Positions 15,270 through 23,600 of a DNA stretch of 37,477 nt are shown piece by piece. The number at the start of each line of letters is the position of its first letter. Positions within the stretch are counted from its first letter, which is position 1. Below the pieces are notes generated by a model. It was not told the DNA's origin and searched no databases. It saw only the letters and a program-made list of their open reading frames with translations. The position numbers and the translations under genes are program-made. This DNA is from Myxococcales bacterium (GTDB lineage: Bacteria > Myxococcota_A > Bradymonadia > Bradymonadales > GCA-2716585). The stretch covers positions 1 to 37,477 of the forward strand of contig PBBL01000061.1 in the NCBI GenBank assembly GCA_002716585.1, given 5' to 3'.

Positions 15270-16892
15270 ATGCACCTCCTCCCCCTCCGGGCCCTCGCCC
15301 TCCTCGCCCTGCTCCTCCTGAGCTTCGCCTGCAACCCCCCAGCGCCCAACGACGGCCCCCCCGCGGCGACCCCCGAGGCGCCCGCGGACAAGGCCGCGGC
15401 GAGCAAGGCCGCGCCCGACAAGGCGACACCTGACAAGGCCGCGGCGAGCAAGGCCGCGGCGAGCAAGGCGGCGCCCGACAAGAGCAAGCCCGACCCAGGC
15501 GCCTCCGAACAACCGGCCCCCGACGACGGCCCGCGCGTCGCCCGCGACTTCGGCGATCGGAAGGCGACCTACCCCGCCACCGCGGGCCAGATCGTCGACG
15601 CGGCGATCTACAAGGGCCTCTACCACGCCATGCGTGACCTCGATCAGCAGCTCAACCCGACCACGACCCCCGTCGGGGAGCCCCTCCCGGGCAAGGCCCT
15701 GCCGCCGACGGCGCGCTCCGGGGTGTCTCGGGACAAGGGCACCCTGTTGACCATCTGGCACACCAGCAACGTCCACGGCGAGCGCGAGGACTGCGGCTGC
15801 CCCAAGCGGCCGCTCGGCGGGCTCGCCCGCAAGGCCACCGTGATCGCCGAGGCCCCCCGCGACAAGAAGGAGGTCAACCGCCCCGACGCCGCGCTCATCG
15901 TGGACGCGGGCAACCTCCTCTTCAAGTCGCCGCGCGTCGGCGATCAGAAGGACAACGCCCGCAAGGTCTCGATCATCGAGGCCGAGGCGATCATCGACGC
16001 CTTCAACCTCATCGGCTGCCATGGGTTCGCGGTCGGTCAATACGACCTCGCCATGGGCCATGAGGCCCTCAGCGCGCTCCACGCCCGGGCGAAGTTCCCC
16101 TGGCTCAGCGCCAACCTGCGGCGCGCGGGCACCAGGGGGCTGCTGTTCAAGCCCTTCGTCACGACCTCGGCCGCGGGCATGAAGATCGCGCTGGTCGGCC
16201 TCACCCAGCCGGGGATGAGCGGCGACGCGCTCAAGGAGCTGGGCTTTGAGATCGACGACCCGGCGGCCGCGCTCAAGAAGCAGGCGGGCGCCATCAAAGC
16301 CGCTCGCCCCGACCTCGTGGTGCTGCTCTCCAACCTCGGCATCCGCGACACGCAGAAGGTCCTCGATCAGCTCGGCGGCGCCTTCCCCGTGCACACCGCG
16401 ATCGTGTCGGGCACCGGGCGGATGACCTTCAAGCCGGTCTGGCACGAGAGCACCTTCATGATCGAGTCGGGCTCGCGCGGCAAGTACCTCGGCCGCGCCG
16501 ACCTCCACGTCCTCAACGGCTCGGTCGCCTTCGCGCCGACCGAGGACGGCCAGTCCAAGCTGGTCCGCGACTACATGAACACCTACCGCTCCCTGCACAA
16601 CGCCCGGCGCAACCTCCACAAGACCCGCCGCGCCCAGAGCAGCGACGACAAGGTCAAGCGCATGGCCCGCAGCCTCACCTACAGCGCCAGCCGCCTCCAG
16701 AAGATCGAGGCGGAGCTTCCTGCGCAGATCGACCTCAAGGGCGCCGGGGACGAGGGCGCCGCGAGCTGGCTCAACCCCGAACTGGTCCCCCTCGACATCG
16801 ACATCAAGGAGGAGCCTCGGGTGCGACAGGCCCTCGACAAGCACATCGCCCGCGCCAAACCCCTCGGCGGCGGCAAGGGCAAAGCCCACTGA
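15270..16892 (+). CDS. UshA/5'-nucleotidase-like lipoprotein lacking metal ligands
   Basis: 540 residues. The signal ends in SFAC (Cys21), so it is a lipoprotein. Residues about 38-75 are Lys/Ala pentapeptide repeats. From about residue 163 it follows the UshA metallophosphoesterase scaffold: LTIWHTSNVHG, GGLARKATVI, LIVDAGNLL, FAVGQYDLA, FPWLSANL, MKIALVGLTQP, and a conserved CGCP after the first motif. At the metal sites UshA has TND, GGD, GNHE, THMGH and GGHSQ; here they read TSN, AGN, GQYD, SNLGI and SGTGR, so only the His of HG remains. It is therefore probably not a working phosphoesterase. The following gene starts eight bases after its stop. UshA-like (seleno)proteins are a relative I recall but could not check; both cysteines of CGC are ordinary codons here. 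Confidence 0.87.
   Translation: MHLLPLRALALLALLLLSFACNPPAPNDGPPAATPEAPADKAAASKAAPDKATPDKAAASKAAASKAAPDKSKPDPGASEQPAPDDGPRVARDFGDRKATYPATAGQIVDAAIYKGLYHAMRDLDQQLNPTTTPVGEPLPGKALPPTARSGVSRDKGTLLTIWHTSNVHGEREDCGCPKRPLGGLARKATVIAEAPRDKKEVNRPDAALIVDAGNLLFKSPRVGDQKDNARKVSIIEAEAIIDAFNLIGCHGFAVGQYDLAMGHEALSALHARAKFPWLSANLRRAGTRGLLFKPFVTTSAAGMKIALVGLTQPGMSGDALKELGFEIDDPAAALKKQAGAIKAARPDLVVLLSNLGIRDTQKVLDQLGGAFPVHTAIVSGTGRMTFKPVWHESTFMIESGSRGKYLGRADLHVLNGSVAFAPTEDGQSKLVRDYMNTYRSLHNARRNLHKTRRAQSSDDKVKRMARSLTYSASRLQKIEAELPAQIDLKGAGDEGAASWLNPELVPLDIDIKEEPRVRQALDKHIARAKPLGGGKGKAH
15385..15490 (+). repeat. Lys-Ala pentapeptide coding repeat
   Basis: 15-base tandem units encode variations of SKAAA, DKAAA and DKATP in the linker of the UshA-like lipoprotein. 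Alanine/lysine spacers of this kind often carry a lipoprotein across the periplasm or contact peptidoglycan; the role here is inference. Confidence 0.65.
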
Positions 16893-16900
16893 GCCCCACC

Positions 16901-18100
16901 ATGGCTGGACTCGCCAAAATCGTCGCGCTGATCCTCCTCACCCTGGCGCTGTTGATCGTCACCACCGAGTTCCACCCGGACTCGTGGACCTCGGTCGGCG
17001 AGTTCATGGGCTACCCGGTCGTCCAGATCGCCCAGGAGGGCGCCCGCGGCGTGATCGCCATCGGCCAGGTCGACGCGGCGGGCGCGGTCGTGATCGCCCA
17101 GGCGGGCTACGGGCTCATCGCCTTCGCCCAGGTCGGGGCGGGCGTCCTGTTCGGCATCGGGCAGGGGATGGGCGGGCTCGTCAGCTTCGGCCAGCTCAGC
17201 CTCGGCTTCTTCTTCGCCCTCGGGCAGCTCGCCTTCGGCGCCCAGAGCATCGGGCAGGTGGGCGTCATCAGCCGCGACTGGCTCGGGGAGATGAGCGCCG
17301 AGCTGACCGAGCTGCTTCGGCTGCGCTTCCAGGGCAACCAGGAGCCCGAGCCGGAGGTCACCACCGAGGAGGATCCGAGCGCGCGACCCCAGGGGTCCAA
17401 CGTCTGGCCCGACGCGCTGCTCGCTCACCTCAAGCTCCCCGAGCGCCCCCTGACGCTCGCGATGTCCGACGGTCGGAGCGTCACCGCCGAGGTCGATCGG
17501 GTGGTCGTCCGCGACGCGTCCGGGGCGACGGCGCACACCGTCGAGGACAGCGACGGCGGGGTGGTCCAGCTGTCGCGCTCCCAGCACAGGCGCCGCCTCG
17601 GGTGGCTGTTCCAGATGTTCGGGGGGAGCGCCTTCGAGCACCGCCTCCACGTCGAGCTGCGCCACCGGACGGGCCTGCGCGTCGGGGCGCACGCGGCGGT
17701 CCCCGAGGAGCTGCTCGCCGGGCTGCCGATGCTGGAGCAGTCCGGGGCGCGGGTCGATCGCGATGAGCTGCTGGAGCTGCTGGCCGTGCTCTCGGGGATG
17801 CGGCTGCGCGTCGCGCACAACCCGGCGACGCGCGTGACGATCGAGGAGCGCTCGCTCTCGTTCGGGACGCGGCTGTTCCACCTCGCCAAGTGGTCGCTCC
17901 GCCCAGGGGTGTGGCTGCTGCACCTGGCGCCGCTGGTGGTCGTCCCCAAGCTGGCGCTGCGTTGGATGGGCTCTCCCGGGGCGGACCTGATCACGGTCGC
18001 CTACGTGGGGGCGCTGCTCTACTTCTTCACGGTGCTCGCGCTGCTCGCGCTGATGTTCCTGTTCGTCGGCCCGGCGTCGAAGCGCTACAGCGCCCCGTGA
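16901..18100 (+). CDS. Membrane protein with 10-11-residue Gln-ladder repeats
   Basis: 399 residues, family not recognised. Residues 5-22 are a membrane segment. Residues 37-122 are eight short repeats of the form G-h-h-x-h-G-Q-h-x-x with Gln at 45, 56, 67, 77, 88, 98, 109 and 119, a strict 10-11-residue spacing. A charged region follows, then a globular part with an SDGRSVTAEVDRVVVRDASG segment, then two hydrophobic segments near the C-terminus (about 325-345 and 365-390). The ATG lies eight bases after the UshA-like gene and has no ribosome site, so translation is probably coupled. The repeat could be a short solenoid or a set of small-residue membrane helices. Function unknown. Confidence 0.8.
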   Translation: MAGLAKIVALILLTLALLIVTTEFHPDSWTSVGEFMGYPVVQIAQEGARGVIAIGQVDAAGAVVIAQAGYGLIAFAQVGAGVLFGIGQGMGGLVSFGQLSLGFFFALGQLAFGAQSIGQVGVISRDWLGEMSAELTELLRLRFQGNQEPEPEVTTEEDPSARPQGSNVWPDALLAHLKLPERPLTLAMSDGRSVTAEVDRVVVRDASGATAHTVEDSDGGVVQLSRSQHRRRLGWLFQMFGGSAFEHRLHVELRHRTGLRVGAHAAVPEELLAGLPMLEQSGARVDRDELLELLAVLSGMRLRVAHNPATRVTIEERSLSFGTRLFHLAKWSLRPGVWLLHLAPLVVVPKLALRWMGSPGADLITVAYVGALLYFFTVLALLALMFLFVGPASKRYSAP

Positions 18101-18103
18101 GGC

Positions 18104-18730
18104 TCAGAACCGACCAAACAGCTCGGTGAGGCGGACGTCGAGCGCCGCGGACAGCTTGTAGAGCGAGGAGACCGAGGCGCTCGACTCCGCGCGCTCGATC
18201 TGGCTGAGCAGGGAGACGGAGAGCCCGGTGCGGCGCGAGAGCTGCTTGAGGGTGAGGCCCTGATCCTTGCGGAAGTGACGAATGTTCTTGCCAATCGTCT
18301 TGTGCAGCTCCTCCTCCGGGTTGGTGAGCAGCCCTTTGTCGCGCAGGATGCGCTCGATCGTCTCGTTGAACTCCTCCGCGTCGAACGGCTTGCGGATGTA
18401 ATCGGAGACGTTCTGCTTGAGCGACTGCACCGCCGTCTCGACCGTGGCGTGCCCGGTGAAGATGACGACCGCGATGTCGGAGTCGATCTTGCGGATCTGG
18501 TCGAGGACCTCGATGCCGTTCATCTTGGGCATCATGAGGTCGAGGACCACGATGTGGTACTGCTCACGGCGCAGCTCGGGGATGACCTCGGTCGGGTCGG
18601 TCAGCGTGGTGACCTTGTAGCCGCTCTTGGAGAGGAGCAGCTTCATGTACTCGCAGATGTCGACCTCATCGTCCACCACGAGGATGCGGATGGTCTGGGT
18701 CGTGACGTGGCTTCGTGTTCTGGCGCTCAT
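18104..18730 (-). CDS. Response regulator with C-terminal XRE-type HTH
   Basis: 208 residues from the ATG at 18730; a GTG at 18763 would add 11 residues with no ribosome site. Receiver domain 14-130: acidic pair Asp20/Asp21, phosphoacceptor Asp64 in VVLDLMMP, Thr92 in IFTGHA and Lys114 in YIRKPF are all present, so it should be phosphorylated. Residues 146-206 are an XRE/HTH_3 domain (IGKNIRHFRKDQGLTLKQLS, GLSVSLLSQIERAESS). XRE is an unusual output for a response regulator. No histidine kinase is adjacent, though an orphan HPt protein is encoded 10 kb away. A 14-bp palindrome in the promoter (18788-18801) suggests autoregulation. Confidence 0.93.
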   Translation of the reverse strand: MSARTRSHVTTQTIRILVVDDEVDICEYMKLLLSKSGYKVTTLTDPTEVIPELRREQYHIVVLDLMMPKMNGIEVLDQIRKIDSDIAVVIFTGHATVETAVQSLKQNVSDYIRKPFDAEEFNETIERILRDKGLLTNPEEELHKTIGKNIRHFRKDQGLTLKQLSRRTGLSVSLLSQIERAESSASVSSLYKLSAALDVRLTELFGRF

Positions 18731-18777
18731 AGCGTTCTGACCTGGAAGTGTAAGGACAACCACATGAACAAGCAGTG

Positions 18778-18806
18778 ATTCTACACGACATCGCGCGATG
18801 TTCCCA
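18778..18806 (-). promoter_or_regulatory. Candidate promoter and palindromic operator of the RR-XRE gene
   Basis: On the minus strand TAGAAT (18783-18778) is a 5/6 -10 box; at 17-base spacing the -35 is TGGGAA, weak. Between them lies the perfect 14-bp palindrome ACATCGCGCGATGT (18788-18801). A palindrome in the spacer of its own promoter is a typical operator position for an XRE-family repressor; who binds it is inference. Confidence 0.5.
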
Positions 18807-18841
18807 CCCGGAAGGCGTGAAGTTGCCGGTGTGGACGGCTC

Positions 18842-19987
18842 ATGTTACGGTTCGCGACGAAGAGCGAACAGCCGGCCACGGTGAGCCAAGTGTCATACGT
18901 CCCCAATCCGCTTTATGCAACCTCGTCGCTGGAAGGGATCGGCGGACAGATCAAGTCCGAGCCCGAAGACTTCGTAGTCGAGGAGCGCCCCGCCTACCTC
19001 CCTGGTGGTGAGGGGGTCCACCTCTACCTCTGGGTAGAGAAGCGCGACGTCGCCGCCCCCGAGGCCCAGCGGATCATCGCCCGCGCCTTCGGAGTCTCGA
19101 ACGGCGACGTCGGCCAGGCCGGGAACAAGGACCGCCGCGCGGTCACGCGCCAGTGGTTCTCGGTCCCCGACGAGGCGCAGCGGTGGAGCGCCGACACCTC
19201 GCCGTCCGAGTGGGATCTGGGCGATCGCATGCGCGTGCTTCAGGTCAGCCGCCACACCAACAAGCTCAAGACCGGGCACCTATGGGGCAACCGCTTCCAG
19301 ATCACGCTGCGCGGGGTGGAGCCCGGGGCGCTTGAGATCGCGCGCGAGGGGCTTGAGATCCTGGCGCGCGAGGGCACCCCGAACTTCTACGGCCCGCAGC
19401 GGTTCGGGCACGGCAACGCCAACGTCGTCGCGGGGCTGGGCATGCTGCGAGGCGGCAAGCGAGGCGGTCGGCGAGGCCGCTTCAACCGTCGGATGGTGGT
19501 CAGCGCGTTGCAGGCGTGGCTGTTCAACCTGGCGCTGGCGCGGCGCATCCGTGAGGGCGCGCTCCACAAGGCGCTGGCGGGCGACGTCATGGCGACGCGC
19601 GACACGGGCGGCCTCTTTGATGTGGAGGACGTGGAGACCGAGCAGGCCCGGTTCTCGGCGGGCGAGATCGTGCCCACCGGGCCGATATACGGGCACCGGA
19701 TGCGGCGCGCCGGGCAGGACGCTGGCGCGCTGGAAGAGGCCGTGCTGGCCGACGCAGGGCTGGAGCTCGCGGCGTTCAAGGCGCTGGGCAAGCTCGCCCG
19801 CGGGACGCGACGCCACAACCTGATCTACCTGGAGCACCACGCGGTCGAGGCGGGGGAGGACGGCAGCCTCGTCCTGCGCTTCGACCTCCCCAAGGGGGCG
19901 TACGCGACCGTGGTGCTCGATGAACTCATGAAGCGAGAGGGGCCCATGGTGGCCGGCCCCGAGACGTTCAGCAGCGACGAGGGGTGA
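18842..19987 (+). CDS. truD: tRNA pseudouridine(13) synthase TruD
   Basis: 381 residues, near the family's usual length. It converts U13 of tRNA(Glu) to pseudouridine. The catalytic aspartate is Asp97 in AGNKDRRAVTRQWF, matching AGLKDRHAVTTQWF around Asp80 of E. coli TruD. Further hallmarks are TGHLWGNRFQITLRG, NFYGPQRFGHGN and GPIYGHRM; the C-terminal FDLPKGAYATVVLDELMK is also typical. The ATG at 18842 is poorly preceded; a GTG at 18881 is possible but would shorten the usual N-terminus. The unknown gene downstream begins three bases after its stop. Confidence 0.95.
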   Translation: MLRFATKSEQPATVSQVSYVPNPLYATSSLEGIGGQIKSEPEDFVVEERPAYLPGGEGVHLYLWVEKRDVAAPEAQRIIARAFGVSNGDVGQAGNKDRRAVTRQWFSVPDEAQRWSADTSPSEWDLGDRMRVLQVSRHTNKLKTGHLWGNRFQITLRGVEPGALEIAREGLEILAREGTPNFYGPQRFGHGNANVVAGLGMLRGGKRGGRRGRFNRRMVVSALQAWLFNLALARRIREGALHKALAGDVMATRDTGGLFDVEDVETEQARFSAGEIVPTGPIYGHRMRRAGQDAGALEEAVLADAGLELAAFKALGKLARGTRRHNLIYLEHHAVEAGEDGSLVLRFDLPKGAYATVVLDELMKREGPMVAGPETFSSDEG

Positions 19988-19990
19988 GGG

Positions 19991-20665
19991 ATGGCGACGC
20001 GAGCAGGGTTGGGCAAACAGGTCAACGGCCTCCTCAACGCCGAACAGTTCATGGGGCTGGCGCGCCGGTGTGGGTTCACCCTCACCCCGGCCACGCTGAG
20101 CGCCATGGTCGAGCACAAGTTCATCGCGCCGCTGGGCAGCGAGGAGTCGGATCGGTACGCCCCGGCCCACCTGTGGCTCATCTCCAGGTACTTCCAGGCC
20201 ATCACGATCCACCGCCACCCCTGGCGAGAGGCCGGGATGGTGGACGAGGACGCGCTCCTTGGCCTGAAGGTGGACGCGCTGGTGCTCAACACCCTGGTGG
20301 AGGGGTTCTACGTCGAGGATGGGCCAACGCCTGAGCTGGCGCCCCCCCAAGAGGACATGATCGAGCGCCTCGGCGGCTTTGTCGAGCAGCAGGATCCGCT
20401 CGGCGCGCTGGGCGAGCTGCTGCCCTACCTGAGGCCGGAGCTGCGCTCGCGCATGCGCGGCGAGGCGCTGATGGTTGAGCTGCTGCGCGATCTGCTCACG
20501 CGCATCTGGCGGCAGACGGACTCGGCGACGGCGCTGGAGGCGCTCGGCGGGGCGTCTCGGCTGGGGCCGAACTCGGAGCCCGAGCGGCTGGCGCGCTCCT
20601 CCTACGCCCCCAGCCGCTCCCGGCCGCTGGTCGGACCCGCTCCTCACCGACGCGGACGACCGTGA
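19991..20665 (+). CDS. Unknown protein, possibly with MerR-like DNA-binding N-terminus
   Basis: 224 residues, family not recognised. The stretch LTPATLSAMVEHKFIAPL followed by RYAPAHLWLISRYFQA resembles the first helices of MerR-like winged-helix domains, but the match is weak. The middle is acidic and helical; the last 35 residues are basic and Ser/Pro/Arg-rich, probably disordered. It starts three bases after truD and its stop overlaps the GTG start of the TPR gene, so the three genes are likely co-translated. Any regulatory role is inference. Confidence 0.7.
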   Translation: MATRAGLGKQVNGLLNAEQFMGLARRCGFTLTPATLSAMVEHKFIAPLGSEESDRYAPAHLWLISRYFQAITIHRHPWREAGMVDEDALLGLKVDALVLNTLVEGFYVEDGPTPELAPPQEDMIERLGGFVEQQDPLGALGELLPYLRPELRSRMRGEALMVELLRDLLTRIWRQTDSATALEALGGASRLGPNSEPERLARSSYAPSRSRPLVGPAPHRRGRP

Positions 20666-23600
20666 CGATGCCGCGCCCGGTCCCGAGCCCCCCGGAGACG
20701 TCGCCGCCGTCCCCTGAAGCGCCCGAGCGGCTCCCGGTGCTCACCCCGGCGGACGCCCCCCGGTTCCACGTGGCCGACGACGAGCCCCAGGAGGATGGGC
20801 TCTCGCCCAGCCCGTCCCGTCAGATCGCCCCGTCGCTCGCGCCGACGCTCGCGCGCTCCAACGTGAGCGACGACTCCTCCACCGAGCCGCCCACGCAACG
20901 AACCCAGGTGCGACCGACGGAGCCCCTGGAGGAGCCCGCGGGCGAGCTGGCGCGCTCCGAGGCGAGCCCGTCGCTGCGACGCCGCAGCCTCAATGACCTG
21001 ATCGCCCTCCAGGCGCCTCGCGGCGAAGGCGACGAGGACGGCGGGGGGCTGCGCGAGGCGCTCATCCGCGCCCGTGAGGAGGCGGAGCGCCGCGCCGCCG
21101 AAGGCCCCGCCGAGCCCGCCGCGCCTCAGCTCCGGCCCCGAGAGCGCTCCGCGGGCGCCGACGGGCCGATGACGCACACCGAGGAGCTGCCCGAGGCGCT
21201 CGGCGACGACCGCGACGCGCCGGACGCGGTCTCCAAGGCGACCATGGAGGTGCAGGTCAAGCAGCTCAACGCGCTGCGGCGGCGGTACATGAACGAGCAG
21301 GCCTGGGACAAGCTGGTCGACCTGTACCTGGAGAAGCTGCACCTGTTCCCGAGCCCCGCGGACCAGCGCAAGGTGCTGGTCAACGCCGGGGTGATCTGCG
21401 AGCGCAAGCTCAAGGACCCCCACAAGGCGATCGACGCCTACGAGCGCGCCCTCAAGATCGCCCCGGACGCCAGCCTGTTCGAGACGCTCGACCAGCTCTA
21501 CACGCAGGTCGAGGACTGGGGCAAGCTGGCCGAGCTGGTGGATCAGGAGCTGGAGCTGGTCGAGGACCCCGGGCTGGAGCTGGATCTGACGATCCGCAAG
21601 GCGGAGGTGCTGGCGCTGCGCCTCAACGAGGGCGAGCTGGCGCTGAACCTGTTTCGGGAGCTGCTCCAGGAGGAGCTGGCGACCGACGAGCGCGAGGAGG
21701 TGCTGGTCGCGCTGGCGGAGCTGATCCAGGAGGGCGGCAGCAACGGGCGCTTCTTGCTCGGCGCCGCGGGCCTGCTGGAGGCCCACTGGGGCCACGCCGC
21801 CCAGCCCGAGCTGCTGGTGCGGCTGTACGAGGGGCTCTTTGACGCCTTCATGCGGCAGGAGGAGCGCACGATGGCGGCGGAGGTGATGAGCCGGATCGCG
21901 TCGCTGCACCAGGCCAACGAGCGCTACCAGGAGGCGTTCGTCGCGCTGGGGCAGGCGCTCTCCTGCCAGCCGGGGCGCCAGGACACCTTCATGCGGCTGG
22001 AGGCGCTGGCCGAGCGCCTGGACGCGCTGCGCGACCTGGCGGCGATCTACGAGGACGAGATGGATCGCCTCGACGCCGACCAGGCCGTGACGGTCGGGGC
22101 GCGGCTGGCGGCGCTGTACGGCAAGCTCGGCGACCTCGACGGGGTCCGGCGCTCCTGGCAGCTGGTCAGCGAGATCGACCCGGACAACGTGGACGCGCTC
22201 AAGAAGCTGCGCGCGCTCTATGTGCTGCAAGGCGACCTGGAGGCCCAGCTGGACGTGCTGCGCCGCATGGTGGACGTCGCTCAGGGGCCGGAGCGGCTGG
22301 AGGTGCTGCTCCAGATCGTGCGGCTTCGCACCGCCGGGCTCGACGCCAACGCCCCGCCCAAGTCGCGCGACGTCCTCGACATGGACGTCGCGGTCGCCAT
22401 GATTCAGGAGGCGCTCTCGGAGGTGTCGCCCGGCACCGAGGAGGCGCAGGAGGTCATGGCGATGGCCCACAAGCTGATCGAGCGCTCCAACCACGCCGTG
22501 GCCTACCAGCTCGCCGAGCGCCTGGAGCAGTTCCACAGCGCCGCGGGCGACCACAAGGCGATCGTCGCCACCTACGAGCGGCTCGCCGCCGCCTACGGCG
22601 ACGACCCGGCGACCGCCGCCGAGAGCGCGCGCCTGTGGGCGCGCGTCGGCCAGATCCAGCTCATCCAGCTCCAGGATCCCGAGCGCGCCTTCCTCTACTA
22701 CGCCAAGGCGGTGCAGGTCGACCCGCAGAACGCCGACGCCCAGGCGATGCTGGAGGATCTGGCCCAGCAGCACAACCGCTGGGACGAGGTCGCGCTGATC
22801 TGGGAGGACATCCTTGAGGAGGACAGCCGCATCCCCTGGCTCCGCAAGCTGGCGCGCATCTACCGCGACCAGCTCGGCGACGAGAAGCAGGCCGCCGAGC
22901 GCTTCGCCGAGATCCTCCACCAGGTGCCCGGCGACGAGGAGGCGCTCAACCTGCTGGAGGAGCACTACGCCGCCCAGCAGGACTGGATGGCGCTGCTGGA
23001 CGTGCTGGAGTCCCGCGCGGAGGCGAGCACCGACCCCGAGGAGCGCGCCGAGCTGCTGACGCGCATCGCCGTCGTGAGCCTGGAGAAGCTGCACGACCCG
23101 CGCGGCGCCGCCGACCACGTTGCCAACCTCCTGGAGCTGCTCGCCGAGCTGGAGCAGCCCATCGACGACGTCCTCGCCCTCTACCGCCGCACCGGCCACC
23201 TGCCCGCGCTCGCCGACATCATGGAGAGCCACGCCTACAGCGTGCGTGACAAGCAGCGGCGGACCGCCGTGCAGATGCAGCGCGTCGGCCTGCTCATCGA
23301 GCAGGAGCAGCTCGACAAGGCGATCGACCTGCTGGTCAGCCTCCGCGCGCAGGAGCCCTCCGACCCGGCGCTCCGCCTGCGCATCCTCCGCCGCCTCTCG
23401 GCGCTCTACCTCCGGGCGGAGCGCGAGCTGGAGGCCTACGCCGCCTTCCGGGCGCTCTACGAGGAGCTGGGCTCGGCGCGCCACGCGCGCACCGAGGAGA
23501 TGCGCGCCGAGCAGGTCGAGGTCCTCAAGCGCCTCGCGCGCATGGCCGAGACCGCCCTCGGCTCACCGGACGAGGCCGCGGCCCACTACCGCGAGCTGCT

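Noticed and set aside
15225..16889. A 554-codon open frame on the minus strand opposite the UshA-like gene.
   Set aside because: No domain similarity, Ala/Gly/Val/Arg shadow composition; the plus-strand protein has a lipobox and conserved scaffold motifs.
20644..23484. A 946-codon open frame on the minus strand opposite the TPR gene.
   Set aside because: Composition is that of an antisense shadow (Leu/Arg/Val/Gln-rich with no domains); the plus strand carries clear TPR repeats.
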